A stretch of DNA of 64,000 nt from an uncultured Algibacter sp. (GTDB lineage Bacteria > Bacteroidota > Bacteroidia > Flavobacteriales > Flavobacteriaceae): contig NZ_CANMAU010000001.1 of the NCBI RefSeq assembly GCF_947495925.1, forward strand, positions 601,523 through 665,522. The letters run 5' to 3'. Below, piece after piece: positions 9,237-17,262 of the stretch. Every line of letters begins with the position of its first letter. Position 1 is the stretch's first letter. The notes beneath the pieces are model-generated. The model did not search any database. It was not told the DNA's origin and was given only the letters and a program-made list of their open reading frames with translations. The translations under genes and the position numbers were made by a program.

Positions 9237-10178
9237 TTACATCACAAAGTTTGAACTAATAGATTGATTATTATGCACTTTCTCCATAACCTGAGCAAAC
9301 AAATCTGCACAACTTAACACTTTAATTTTATCGCTTAAAGGTTTAACAGGAATAGAGTCTGTTACTATTAATTCTTCTAATTTTGAATTATTTATGTTAT
9401 CGTAAGCTTTTCCAGATAAAATAGGATGCGTACATATAGCTCGAACACTTAATGCACCACGCTCCATCATTAAATCTGCTGCTTTTGTTAATGTACCTGC
9501 TGTATCAACCATGTCATCAACTAAAACTACATTCTTACCTGTAACATCTCCAATAAGTTCCATATGAGAAATCACATTGGCTTTTGCACGTTGTTTATAA
9601 CAAATTACAACATCACTTTGTAGTGCTTTTGAGTAGGCGTAGGCTCTTTTCGAACCACCCATATCTGGCGAAGCTATGGTTAAATTATCCAAATTCAAAC
9701 TTTTTAAGTATGGTAAGAAAATGGTAGACGCAAATAAATGATCTACAGGTTTTTCAAAAAACCCTTGAATTTGATCTGCATGTAAATCCATAGTAATAAT
9801 ACGTGTTGCTCCTGCGGCTTCAAGCATTTTTGCTACTAATTTGGCAGCAATAGGAACACGCGGCTTATCTTTTCTGTCTTGTCTAGCCCATCCAAAATAT
9901 GGTAATACAGCTGTTATATGTCTGGCTGAAGCTCGTTTTGCAGCATCAATCATTAACAACATTTCCATCAAATTTTCGGGACCAGGATTGGTTGAACCAA
10001 TTATAAAAATTCGAGTTCCTCGAATAGACTCCTCAAAAGATGGTTGGAATTCTCCATCACTATAAGTAGATGTAATTACATTACCTAACTCAGCACCAAA
10101 GGCTTTGGCTATTTTTTCACCAAGAATTTCACTCTGTTTACATGCAAAAATTTTAGCTTCTGTAATAACAATTGGCAT
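9237..10178 (-). CDS. prs: Ribose-phosphate pyrophosphokinase
   Basis: Makes PRPP from ribose 5-phosphate and ATP for nucleotide, His and Trp synthesis. A length of 313 aa is typical of class I enzymes. The ATP-site region DLHADQIQGFF (near 130), the catalytic flexible loop and the PRPP loop VVLVDDMVDTAGTL (about 214-227) are all intact. Co-transcribed with rplY. Its leader contains a strong short hairpin (10198-10213) downstream of a good -7 box. Confidence 0.97.
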   Translation of the reverse strand: MPIVITEAKIFACKQSEILGEKIAKAFGAELGNVITSTYSDGEFQPSFEESIRGTRIFIIGSTNPGPENLMEMLLMIDAAKRASARHITAVLPYFGWARQDRKDKPRVPIAAKLVAKMLEAAGATRIITMDLHADQIQGFFEKPVDHLFASTIFLPYLKSLNLDNLTIASPDMGGSKRAYAYSKALQSDVVICYKQRAKANVISHMELIGDVTGKNVVLVDDMVDTAGTLTKAADLMMERGALSVRAICTHPILSGKAYDNINNSKLEELIVTDSIPVKPLSDKIKVLSCADLFAQVMEKVHNNQSISSNFVM

Positions 10179-10197
10179 AGTTAACTTGTTGTTTTAG

Positions 10198-10213
10198 AGC
10201 GTGCAAACACGCT
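10198..10213 (-). promoter_or_regulatory. Hairpin in the 5' leader of prs
   Basis: A perfect 6-bp stem AGCGTG / CACGCT with a 4-nt loop, 19 bp before the prs start codon and inside the predicted 45-nt leader. It lacks a T run, so it is not a terminator; a translational or stability role is possible but unproven. Confidence 0.4.
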
Positions 10214-10230
10214 TGATTTTTAACGAGGTG

Positions 10231-10238
10231 CAAATTTA
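10231..10238 (-). promoter_or_regulatory. Predicted -7 box for prs
   Basis: TAAATTTG on the minus strand fits the Bacteroidota TAnnTTTG consensus, about 53 bp upstream of the prs start codon. A -33 TTG at the usual spacing is not evident. Confidence 0.45.
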
Positions 10239-10303
10239 TGCATTTATTTCAACCTAAAAAGTATATTGGCTATTATTTTTATGCTTTATACCGAAAAAAT
10301 ATA

Positions 10304-10311
10304 TATTTTTG
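10304..10311 (+). promoter_or_regulatory. Predicted -7 box for tRNA-Leu
   Basis: TATTTTTG, a full match to TAnnTTTG, ends 11 bp before the tRNA 5' end, which is the expected spacing for a short tRNA precursor leader. Confidence 0.55.
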
Positions 10312-10322
10312 CTTTCCGAAAT

Positions 10323-10404
10323 GCTCAAGTGGCGGAATTGGTAGACGCGCTGGATTCAAAATCCAGTTCTTTCGGGAGTGTGGGTTCGATTCCCACCTTG
10401 AGTA
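10323..10404 (+). tRNA. tRNA-Leu (anticodon CAA)
   Basis: An 82-nt class II tRNA with a complete cloverleaf: acceptor GCTCAAG / CTTGAGT, D-arm with GGTAGA, anticodon stem CTGGA / TCCAG enclosing loop TTCAAAA (anticodon CAA at 10357-10359), a long variable arm (TTCTTTCGGGAG region) and T-loop GGTTCGATTCC. The first acceptor pair is a G-U wobble. CCA is not encoded. A bidirectional terminator follows at once. Confidence 0.97.
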
Positions 10405-10410
10405 CATAAT

Positions 10411-10438
10411 AAACCCATAATACAAAAATTATGGGTTT
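10411..10438 (+). terminator. Terminator shared by tRNA-Leu and the cyclase gene
   Basis: An 11-bp stem AAACCCATAAT / ATTATGGGTTT with a 6-nt loop and a following T run on the plus strand. Its right arm overlaps the stop codon and the last codons of the convergent cyclase gene (stop at 10429-10431), so one short sequence codes and terminates for both directions. Confidence 0.8.
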
Positions 10439-11220
10439 TTATTTTTTTGCAAACCTTTTACCGTATATGTTATAACAGGCTCTGACTTTCCTTTTACCAT
10501 AACCGGTGGCATGGGCTCCAAGACAAATCTATTATCAAGTTCAACCTTAATTTTTTCGGTTATTAAAATATCTGTGTCGTGTTCTCTTGTTAGGGCTTCA
10601 ACTCGTGCTGCTACATTAATAGGGTCGCCTACAACTCCAAACTTACTTAGTTCATAGTTTCCCATAACCCCAGCTAAAACTTTACCTTTATGAATTCCTA
10701 TTCCAAAAGCCAACTCAGGAAATGATTTTGCCTTCAATTCTTTATTATATTCTTCAAGTGCCAACCTCATATCTAAGGCTGCCATTACAGCATCCTGAAC
10801 CTGCCAAGGATTATTCCTTAATGCTCCAAAAAGCGATAATATCCCATCCCCAATCAACTCTGTTACCTGCCCATGATGACGTGTTAACACTTTGCTCATG
10901 CAACGAAAATAGCCGTTTAAAATATTTACCATGTCAGACGGCTCAATTTCTTCACACATTTTTGTAAACCCTTTAAGATCTGCAAACAACACGGTAACAG
11001 GACGCATGGTAGGTTTAAATGCGCTATCAGAATCTGTAAGATGCTCGATTACCTCTTCTGGCGTAAATCGGCCAAAATGAATTTGAAGTCGCTCAAGCTT
11101 TTCGTTAGTATGAGTTAATAACTTTTCTAATTTTTGATTACGCTTTTTTTGATTTAGAATAACTAAGCATAAACCAGCTACTAAAACACCAATAATTAAA
11201 ATATAAATTATCATATCCAT
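10429..11220 (-). CDS. Membrane-anchored class III adenylate/guanylate cyclase
   Basis: 263 aa: one N-terminal membrane segment (about 3-22), a basic linker/coiled coil (24-55) and a class III cyclase domain (about 70-255). The catalytic set looks complete: metal-binding Asp81 (VLFADLKGFT) and Asp125 (IGDGILSLFG), purine-selecting Lys193 and Asp199 (SKFGVVGD), and transition-state Asn202 and Arg206 (NVAARVE). The Lys/Asp pair suggests ATP as substrate, so cAMP is the likely product. The start codon overlaps the stop of the upstream CMD gene by one base (TAATG), so translation is coupled. No sensor domain is present apart from the membrane anchor. Confidence 0.9.
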   Translation of the reverse strand: MDMIIYILIIGVLVAGLCLVILNQKKRNQKLEKLLTHTNEKLERLQIHFGRFTPEEVIEHLTDSDSAFKPTMRPVTVLFADLKGFTKMCEEIEPSDMVNILNGYFRCMSKVLTRHHGQVTELIGDGILSLFGALRNNPWQVQDAVMAALDMRLALEEYNKELKAKSFPELAFGIGIHKGKVLAGVMGNYELSKFGVVGDPINVAARVEALTREHDTDILITEKIKVELDNRFVLEPMPPVMVKGKSEPVITYTVKGLQKNKNP

Positions 11221-12317
11221 TAACCCAAAAGTACAGCTAATCTAACAGTTGAATTGGCAAGAGAGGCAATCCCAATAGCCTCAAGCATCATAGGTTCTCC
11301 AACCTCTTGGGCTAACTCTTTAACTCTGGATTGCATTGGCCCATTCTGAAAATGTATGGTTTCTCTAGTCCAGGATAGTATTTTTTCTTCCTTAGTGTTC
11401 AAATGTACTGAAGACAAGGTATTCAATGCTGTTTTAAATTCCTCTTCGGTAAAACCGCATTCTAACGCCATAGAATGCGTTTCTTCCTTACAAAATTCGC
11501 AATCTAGACTATTAGCTACTACGGCAAACATAAGCACTTTCAATTTTCTTGAAAGTGCATCAGAGTTTAATGCACCTTCCAAAGTGTCGTTCATAGCTCT
11601 TGCGGCTGGAAGTCCTAATAATTTTTGTACTACCCCAGGAAAAGAATCTGGATCTCCTTCTAAAGGTCTATTTTCAGTCCATCCCATTTTTCTTAATTTC
11701 CATCCTATTAGGGGTCTTAAAAGTCGCCCTAAAAAGCTATTTGGAAGTCGTTCCAGATCATCCATAGGAGGAACTGCCAAAAACGTAGATACCCTATTCA
11801 CAAAACACTGATTTACAATCAGAAAAGCCATTTCTGATACCGCTAACTCAGAATACCCTAAACGAATAAGTTCATCTCTATCTTTCTTTGGTGGTGTGGG
11901 ATTTGACCTTGATAAATTTCTGCAAAAACGAATAAAAGCACGTTCTTTTTCATCCATTTCAGCCATTTGAACACTACGTTCTATATTATTTATCATTTTT
12001 TTGGAATACCCCCAAAGCCTCATCCAAGACCTTGCTACCCCGTAACAATATCTACAGGCATTCTCTTGAGCCGCGACCAGTATACAAATATCAGCTAGTT
12101 TTCTTGGAAATTCCTGCGCCTCATACCTCGGCCACTTCAAAATAGTTTTCCGTAACCATTTACTATTAGATGTTCGCATATGAACATCCATAACTCTACC
12201 TATATCTGCCTTCACCTCAGATTCCCACTCAAGATCATGAACTATAGACAAGGTTGGCTCACTCCATTCTATATCATTAAGTAATTCGGCCATTTTTTTG
12301 TGGTTTATACCTATCAA
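11220..12317 (-). CDS. Two-domain carboxymuconolactone decarboxylase (AhpD-like) family protein
   Basis: 365 aa with two copies of the all-helical CMD/AhpD fold. The first holds Cys88-x2-Cys91 (CRYCYGVARSW) and the second Cys273-x2-Cys276 with His281 (CEFCKEETHSM), the residue pattern of AhpD-type alkylhydroperoxidases that reduce peroxides through a dithiol. Simple CMD proteins have one such domain; the duplication with a linker of about 90 residues makes this a pseudo-dimer. It is first in a two-gene unit with a one-base overlap to the cyclase. A redox role, perhaps reporting to the cyclase, is inference. Confidence 0.85.
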   Translation of the reverse strand: MIGINHKKMAELLNDIEWSEPTLSIVHDLEWESEVKADIGRVMDVHMRTSNSKWLRKTILKWPRYEAQEFPRKLADICILVAAQENACRYCYGVARSWMRLWGYSKKMINNIERSVQMAEMDEKERAFIRFCRNLSRSNPTPPKKDRDELIRLGYSELAVSEMAFLIVNQCFVNRVSTFLAVPPMDDLERLPNSFLGRLLRPLIGWKLRKMGWTENRPLEGDPDSFPGVVQKLLGLPAARAMNDTLEGALNSDALSRKLKVLMFAVVANSLDCEFCKEETHSMALECGFTEEEFKTALNTLSSVHLNTKEEKILSWTRETIHFQNGPMQSRVKELAQEVGEPMMLEAIGIASLANSTVRLAVLLG

Positions 12318-12377
12318 GATTCTATAAACTTAACACTTTTTTCATAGACTAAAAACAACAAAGACCTAGAAAACAAA

Positions 12378-12414
12378 AGAAACCGCCTAAAGTTGAGGAC
12401 TTTAAACGGTTTCT
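12378..12414 (-). terminator. Terminator after the lipoprotein gene at 12438
   Basis: Outer stem AGAAACCG / CGGTTTCT and inner stem TAAAGT / ACTTTA; on the minus strand a T-rich stretch (TTTTGTTTT) follows. It stands 23 bp after the lipoprotein stop codon and just after the shared 13-mer at 12422-12434. Confidence 0.7.
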
Positions 12415-12421
12415 AACTAAA

Positions 12422-12434
12422 TAACCAACCAAAA
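12422..12434 (-). repeat. Copy 2 of the 13-nt pre-terminator motif
   Basis: TTTTGGTTGGTTA on the minus strand, identical to 1088-1100. It begins 3 bp after the lipoprotein stop codon and leads into the terminator at 12378-12414. Confidence 0.6.
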
Positions 12435-12437
12435 TTT

Positions 12438-13388
12438 TTATTTAACCCTTGTATTTTCTCTGGGGTTATCTACTCTATCTTTTTTAAACTTACGCTTTTT
12501 GTTTTTCTTTTCTTTTTTACCATTAGTAGTTTTTAAGTACTGTATGTATCCTCTGCCTTTAAATTCATAAACGGTTTCAGATGTTGGGTGAAACAACTCT
12601 ATGGTTTCATCATTTATAACGGTCAATTCAAAAAATTCATTGCCCATATAATCATAATCTAATGTTAAAATTTTTAAATAGAGATCGTCTGTTACGTTTC
12701 CTACCCCATAAAGTCCCGTATAATCCCATCTTATAAAATTAGGGTTTAACCCAAATTCATCTTTAGAACTTCTAAACTCAGAATCATTTCCTCCTGCCAA
12801 AAACTGTAAATAATTTTCTTGATCAAACTCATTTATTGCACCAAACTCACTTGTATAAGTCTTCTCCCATGCCTCATACTCCTGCAAGAAGTAGTGTATA
12901 TTATCATAAAAAACAAAATCATAATCAAAATCGTTACGTTGGTAACCATCCAAAAAATACGAGGTATCGTTATTAGGATTATATAACTCAATTCGGCTAT
13001 TGTTTACCTGAAATACATCAAAAGTAGAAAACCCATCTAAATCATGATTAACATCTAGTATCATATCGTAGCCATTATAATCTGCAACATCAATTCCAAA
13101 ACCATCGCCACTATGACCAATACCCACAATATTATTATTAGCGTACAAAACGCCATTTAAAAACGAAACTGTAAAAGCTTTTTGTAAAAAAGGGGTTTCA
13201 CCATAACCTATCGTCGCGTTAATATCTACATACCAAAGTTCGTAAGCGCTTAGTAATTCATTTACGGTAAGCGGTATTTCTTCAATAGGTTGTTCAATAA
13301 CCACGGTTTCAACCAGAGTTTCTCTGTAGCATGAGGTAAAAAGAGTAGCCGTTAAAATAAAGCTTAAAAGTATTTTTATCGTTTTCAT
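12438..13388 (-). CDS. Hypothetical lipoprotein
   Basis: 316 aa with a lipoprotein signal peptide (MKTIKILLSFILTATLFTSC; lipid-modified Cys20). The mature part is rich in Asp, Tyr and Asn (repeated dipeptides such as DYNGYDM, DFDYDFVFYD), suggesting a beta-rich surface protein, and it ends in a strongly basic tail (KEKKNKKRKFKKDR region). I cannot name a family. Monocistronic: own terminator downstream, 130-bp gap to the divergent gpsA upstream. Confidence 0.8.
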   Translation of the reverse strand: MKTIKILLSFILTATLFTSCYRETLVETVVIEQPIEEIPLTVNELLSAYELWYVDINATIGYGETPFLQKAFTVSFLNGVLYANNNIVGIGHSGDGFGIDVADYNGYDMILDVNHDLDGFSTFDVFQVNNSRIELYNPNNDTSYFLDGYQRNDFDYDFVFYDNIHYFLQEYEAWEKTYTSEFGAINEFDQENYLQFLAGGNDSEFRSSKDEFGLNPNFIRWDYTGLYGVGNVTDDLYLKILTLDYDYMGNEFFELTVINDETIELFHPTSETVYEFKGRGYIQYLKTTNGKKEKKNKKRKFKKDRVDNPRENTRVK

Positions 13389-13488
13389 AGTTTAATTATT
13401 TAGGGTTCTTGATTTAAGGGTTTCAAAACACGTGCCAAAAAAGAAATCACTTCCATTATATAGTTTTAATTACCATTAATATTTTGTG

Positions 13489-13496
13489 TATTTTTG
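13489..13496 (+). promoter_or_regulatory. Predicted -7 box for gpsA
   Basis: TATTTTTG matches TAnnTTTG and lies 23 bp before the gpsA start codon. Confidence 0.45.
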
Positions 13497-13519
13497 GATA
13501 ATAAATTGATTTATTTTTT

Positions 13520-14521
13520 ATGGATAAACCTTTAAAATACGCGGTTTTTGGAGCTGGAAGCTGGGCAACTGCTATTGTAAAAATGCTTTCTGAAAATTTA
13601 GATGAAATTGGTTGGTATATGCGAAGTGTTTATACCAAAGAGCATTTATTGAGAGAACAACATAACCCAAATTATTTAAGTTCTGTAGAGTTTCATTTAG
13701 AACAGTTAAAACTAAGTAACGATATAGATGAAATAGCGAACTATGCGGATGTTTTAATTTTTGTAATCCCTTCAGCTTTTATTCATAGTGAACTAGAAAA
13801 AATGACAGTTGATATTTCTAATAAAATTATTGTATCTGCTGTAAAAGGTATTATGCCAGAATCTGGTTTATTGGTTGGAGAACACTTTCATGAGGTTTAC
13901 AAAGTACCTTACAATAATATAGCTGTAATAGCAGGACCTTGTCATGCAGAAGAAGTCGCCTTAGAACGATTATCATATTTAACTATTTCATGTGCGGACG
14001 CTGATAAAGCGAAAGCTATTGCCAAAAATCTATCTAGCGATTATATCAAAACTAAAATTAGTGATGATATTATTGGCGTTGAATATGCCGTAATGCTCAA
14101 AAACATATATGCCATTGCCGCCGGTATTGCCCATGGTTTAGGTTATGGCGATAATTTTCAAAGTGTTTTAATGAGTAATGCTATACGTGAAATGAAGCGC
14201 TTTATTAAGAAAAGACACAAAATGAAACGTAATATTAATAATTCAGCTTATTTAGGTGATTTATTAGTTACAGGGTATTCCATATTTTCGCGAAACCGTA
14301 TGTTTGGTAATATGATTGGCAAGGGGTACACCGTTAAGTCTGCACAAATGGAAATGAATATGGTTGCTGAAGGGTATTACGCCACTAAAAGTGCTCACCT
14401 ACTGCATGAAAAGAGTGCCCGAAAATCACAAATCCCTATTATAAATGCTGTTTACGAAATTTTGTACGAAAATAAAAGTCCGAAAAAAGTATTTAAAAAA
14501 TTAACTGATAAGTTGAATTAA
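13520..14521 (+). CDS. gpsA: Glycerol-3-phosphate dehydrogenase [NAD(P)+]
   Basis: Reduces dihydroxyacetone phosphate to sn-glycerol 3-phosphate, the backbone for phospholipids. 333 aa. N-terminal Rossmann motif AVFGAGSWATAIVK (about 8-21), then KGIMPE, AGPCHAEEVA near 140, and the C-terminal substrate domain with LKNIYAIAAGIAHGLGYGDN near 195 and the GDLLVTGYS..SRNRMFGNMIGKG segment near 250. Single gene between the divergent lipoprotein and the convergent LamG-like gene (4-bp gap between stops). Confidence 0.95.
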   Translation: MDKPLKYAVFGAGSWATAIVKMLSENLDEIGWYMRSVYTKEHLLREQHNPNYLSSVEFHLEQLKLSNDIDEIANYADVLIFVIPSAFIHSELEKMTVDISNKIIVSAVKGIMPESGLLVGEHFHEVYKVPYNNIAVIAGPCHAEEVALERLSYLTISCADADKAKAIAKNLSSDYIKTKISDDIIGVEYAVMLKNIYAIAAGIAHGLGYGDNFQSVLMSNAIREMKRFIKKRHKMKRNINNSAYLGDLLVTGYSIFSRNRMFGNMIGKGYTVKSAQMEMNMVAEGYYATKSAHLLHEKSARKSQIPIINAVYEILYENKSPKKVFKKLTDKLN

Positions 14522-14525
14522 GCTA

Positions 14526-15269
14526 TTATTGCTTTTTCCAGACTTTCAGGTTGTCAACTGTTACTTTTCTAGGAACCAAAATACGTAATAAGTCTTTTGA
14601 GTGATGCTCAAAACCTTCTGATGCAAATACACCTACCTCTACATCATCAATAAAAACACTTAAAGTATCTCCAGAAATTTTTACTAGAACTTTATGCCAT
14701 TGTTTAGGCATAAGATTATGAGGTATCTTTTTAACTTTTGTCTTTAAAAGCGCTTTCTGTTCGTTAGTTAAAGTTTTACTCATTCTAGCTTTTTTAATAG
14801 CTAAATTAAAAATACCCGTTTTTAAATCATACAGTTCAATAGTTTTTGCCTTAATTTTTACATCTACTAAATGTCCAGCATGAACAGATTTACAAGAAGG
14901 GTCTGCAATATTTAAAACTAAAATATCATTTTCATGATCTAACCTAAAATCTATTGCCAAAGCACCATCTGTAAAGCCCATTTTATGCCTTACAGACACG
15001 GCATGATTAGCTTCCTCATGAATATAAATATGCATATGTCCATTTCGTAGATCAACTTCCTTATGGCCTTTAGCTGTTTTATCACTACTTGTGGTCCAAT
15101 TATTCCCTACTTCATCTTTATGCTCTTGAGATTCATTCCTTTCAAAATCATCAGAAAAAATTAATGTTCCATAATCCTCAGAGGTTGTATTACTCTCTTG
15201 TCCGAAAGAAAAAAAACTACATAGACATAAACTTGCTTTAAGTATTAGGCTTGTAAATATTCTAATCAT
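14526..15269 (-). CDS. Exported LamG/DUF1080-like concanavalin-fold protein
   Basis: 247 aa with a signal peptide (about 1-23, ending SFGQ). The mature sequence follows a family-16/LamG-like beta-sandwich pattern: LIFSDDFERNES near the start, GALAIDFRLDH in the middle, QWHKVLVKISGDTLSVFIDDVEVG and KVTVDNLKVWKK at the end, the pattern seen in 3-keto-disaccharide hydrolase-like (DUF1080) and LamG domains. No catalytic acids can be named, so carbohydrate binding is the most that can be suggested. Third in a leftward run with pheS and a small conserved gene. Confidence 0.7.
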   Translation of the reverse strand: MIRIFTSLILKASLCLCSFFSFGQESNTTSEDYGTLIFSDDFERNESQEHKDEVGNNWTTSSDKTAKGHKEVDLRNGHMHIYIHEEANHAVSVRHKMGFTDGALAIDFRLDHENDILVLNIADPSCKSVHAGHLVDVKIKAKTIELYDLKTGIFNLAIKKARMSKTLTNEQKALLKTKVKKIPHNLMPKQWHKVLVKISGDTLSVFIDDVEVGVFASEGFEHHSKDLLRILVPRKVTVDNLKVWKKQ

Positions 15270-15278
15270 AATAATTGC

Positions 15279-15674
15279 CTATTTAACTAGAACCCCTTTT
15301 ACATCCATTAAAGGCACAGGCTGTAAAGCCTTTAAATTAATAGTGTTTTTTCGAAATAAGTAGGTTTTATCAAGCATTTGATTTCCTTCAAAAAAAGACA
15401 CTTTAAAAGTGTTATTAAGTGCAAACAACTCTTCTTGCATCAATTCTATTTTGGCATAACTTTTTCTAGGAAGCACATCTAACTTCTTTCTAAAAACAGA
15501 GGTTGTCTTTTCTTCAGAATATCCGCTAGTTACAATCAAAACCATTTCTAAATCGATGGTCTTATCATTAATGATATAGGCATTCCAATCTTGAGTTTTG
15601 TAAACATCGTTGTATTCATTTACCACAGCAATGTAAACGCCTTCAACCTCATGGATCTGGATATCTTTTTTCAT
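15279..15674 (-). CDS. Conserved hypothetical protein, 131 aa
   Basis: A soluble, beta-rich 131-residue protein without signal peptide or membrane segment. It sits 3 bp after the pheS stop codon and 9 bp before the LamG-like gene, so it is surely in the pheS transcript. In related flavobacteria I recall the same small gene beside pheS, sometimes mislabelled as a synthetase subunit; it has no synthetase motif. The function is unknown. Confidence 0.75.
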   Translation of the reverse strand: MKKDIQIHEVEGVYIAVVNEYNDVYKTQDWNAYIINDKTIDLEMVLIVTSGYSEEKTTSVFRKKLDVLPRKSYAKIELMQEELFALNNTFKVSFFEGNQMLDKTYLFRKNTINLKALQPVPLMDVKGVLVK

Positions 15675-15677
15675 GTT

Positions 15678-16697
15678 TTACAAAACAGACTTAAACTGCT
15701 CTAAAAACCTAACATCATTCTCACTTAATAATCGAATATCACCAATTTGATGCAACAACATAGCTATACGATCTATACCAACACCAAAAGCAAAACCAGA
15801 ATACTCTGTAGCATCAATTTTACAGTTTTCAAGAACATTAGGGTCTACCATACCACAACCGCCAATTTCCAACCAACCGGTTCCTTTAGTGATTTTATAA
15901 TCGGTTTCAGTTTCTAACCCCCAATACACATCTATTTCTGCACTTGGTTCTGTAAAAGGGAAGTAAGACGGACGTAAGCGTATTTTAGATTTCCCGAACA
16001 TTTCGGTAGTAAAATGTTGTAGTGTTTGCTTTAAATCTGCAAAACTCACATCTTTATCAATATACAAACCTTCTACTTGGTGAAAGAAACAATGCGATCG
16101 CGCCGATATGGCTTCATTTCTATACACTCTACCAGGAGAAATAGTACGGATAGGTGGTTTGTTATTTTCCATGTAACGTACCTGTACCGAGCTGGTATGC
16201 GTACGTAATAAAATATCGGGATTGGTTTGAATAAAAAATGTATCCTGCATATCACGTGCTGGGTGATATTCTGGTAAATTTAATGCCGTAAAATTATGCC
16301 AGTCATCTTCAATTTCTGGCCCTTCACTAACATTAAACCCGATACGGGAAAAGACATCAATAATTTGATTTTTAACTATAGAAATAGGATGACGTGCACC
16401 AATTTGAATAGGTTCTCCCGGACGCGATAAATCGCCATAAACACCTTTTATTTCTTCTGTGCTTTCTAGCTGATCTTTAAGCGCATTGACTTTATCTTCA
16501 GCCGTTTTTTTAAGTTTATTTATAGTTTGACCAAATTCCTTTTTCTGATCATTTGCCACATTCTTAAACTCAGAAAAAAAGTCGTTTAACAGTCCTTTTT
16601 TACCTAAATACTTTATACGGAATGCCTCAACCTCTTCCTTTGATTGTGCTTTAAACGCTTCAGCTTCTTCTATAAGTTCTTTTATCTTATCTATCAT
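15678..16697 (-). CDS. pheS: Phenylalanyl-tRNA synthetase alpha subunit
   Basis: Catalytic subunit of the heterotetrameric enzyme that charges tRNA-Phe. 339 aa: N-terminal coiled coil (about 1-85) that binds tRNA, then the class II core with motif 1 around HPISIVKNQIIDVF, motif 2 PGRVYRNEAISARSHCFFHQVEG near 190, GCGMVDPNVLENC near 280 and motif 3 GFAFGVGIDRIAMLLHQIGDIR near 305. The beta subunit (pheT) is not in the window, so the two genes are unlinked here, as in many Bacteroidota. Confidence 0.96.
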   Translation of the reverse strand: MIDKIKELIEEAEAFKAQSKEEVEAFRIKYLGKKGLLNDFFSEFKNVANDQKKEFGQTINKLKKTAEDKVNALKDQLESTEEIKGVYGDLSRPGEPIQIGARHPISIVKNQIIDVFSRIGFNVSEGPEIEDDWHNFTALNLPEYHPARDMQDTFFIQTNPDILLRTHTSSVQVRYMENNKPPIRTISPGRVYRNEAISARSHCFFHQVEGLYIDKDVSFADLKQTLQHFTTEMFGKSKIRLRPSYFPFTEPSAEIDVYWGLETETDYKITKGTGWLEIGGCGMVDPNVLENCKIDATEYSGFAFGVGIDRIAMLLHQIGDIRLLSENDVRFLEQFKSVL

Positions 16698-16743
16698 GAC
16701 CTTTTACAAAATGATGGCAAATTTACTGTTTTTTACGTGAATT

Positions 16744-16827
16744 GCGTTAGGGATTGTAGAGGAAATCCTTTTTATGAGGCACACATAAAAAGATTGTAAC
16801 AAAAAGCCCGACCCTTGTGGTAACGCC
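16744..16827 (+). repeat. Structured intergenic repeat element, copy 1 (84 nt)
   Basis: Begins GCGTTAGGGATTG and ends AGCCCGACCC...GGTAACGCC; the termini GCGTTA / TAACGC are complementary. Inside, ATCCTTTTT can pair with AAAAAGAT around a hairpin (TTTTATG / CATAAAA), and ACC / GGT forms a small 3' hairpin. The same ends and inner stems recur at 47709-47868. The element directly abuts the stop codon of the minus-strand gene at 16828. It looks like a structured RNA or mobile palindromic repeat; the Flavo-1 RNA motif is a possible match that I cannot check. Confidence 0.65.
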
Positions 16828-17184
16828 TTAACTAATATACTCGGTTTCTAAAAAGTAACCCACAATTGCTTCTTTCATTAAAACACTTTGCTCGCCTGCT
16901 TTAAGATGTGGTAATTCTTCAAGTATTTTATAATGGGGCCAGCCTTCATCATCAACAAAATCCAGCTCATAATATCCGTATGGCATCAACAACTTACAAA
17001 TAGCTATGTGCATGAGATCTAACTTCTGATCTTTTTTAAATGATCTTTCCAACTGTCCTAACTCCTGAACACCTATTAAATAAATAATCGCATCAAGATC
17101 TAAGGTGTCTCCATCTGCAAATTGATTTGATAGCTTTTCAACCACCTCCTCCCAGCGTTCTTTTAATTGTTGGTCTCTAGACAT
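16828..17184 (-). CDS. Conserved hypothetical protein, 118 aa
   Basis: A small acidic soluble protein (118 aa) with a helical N-terminal half (RDQQLKERWEEVVEKLSNQF) and the conserved-looking stretch LMPYGYYELDFVDDEGWPHYK. No domain is recognised; it resembles small cytosolic proteins found only in Bacteroidota. It is divergent from the CvpA gene with a 78-bp gap, and its stop touches the structured repeat. Confidence 0.75.
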   Translation of the reverse strand: MSRDQQLKERWEEVVEKLSNQFADGDTLDLDAIIYLIGVQELGQLERSFKKDQKLDLMHIAICKLLMPYGYYELDFVDDEGWPHYKILEELPHLKAGEQSVLMKEAIVGYFLETEYIS

Positions 17185-17262
17185 AATAATTTGAAAGCTG
17201 CAAAGTTAATAAACCATATGGTGACTATTATTTATATTTGCTGAAATTGTGAAGTAATACGT

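Noticed and set aside
10238-10420. 60-codon plus-strand frame
   Set aside because: It runs straight through the tRNA-Leu gene, whose structure is unmistakable.
11356-11811. 151-codon plus-strand frame opposite the CMD gene
   Set aside because: The minus-strand frame has two conserved CxxC motifs and a normal family pattern; the opposite frame has no recognisable domain.
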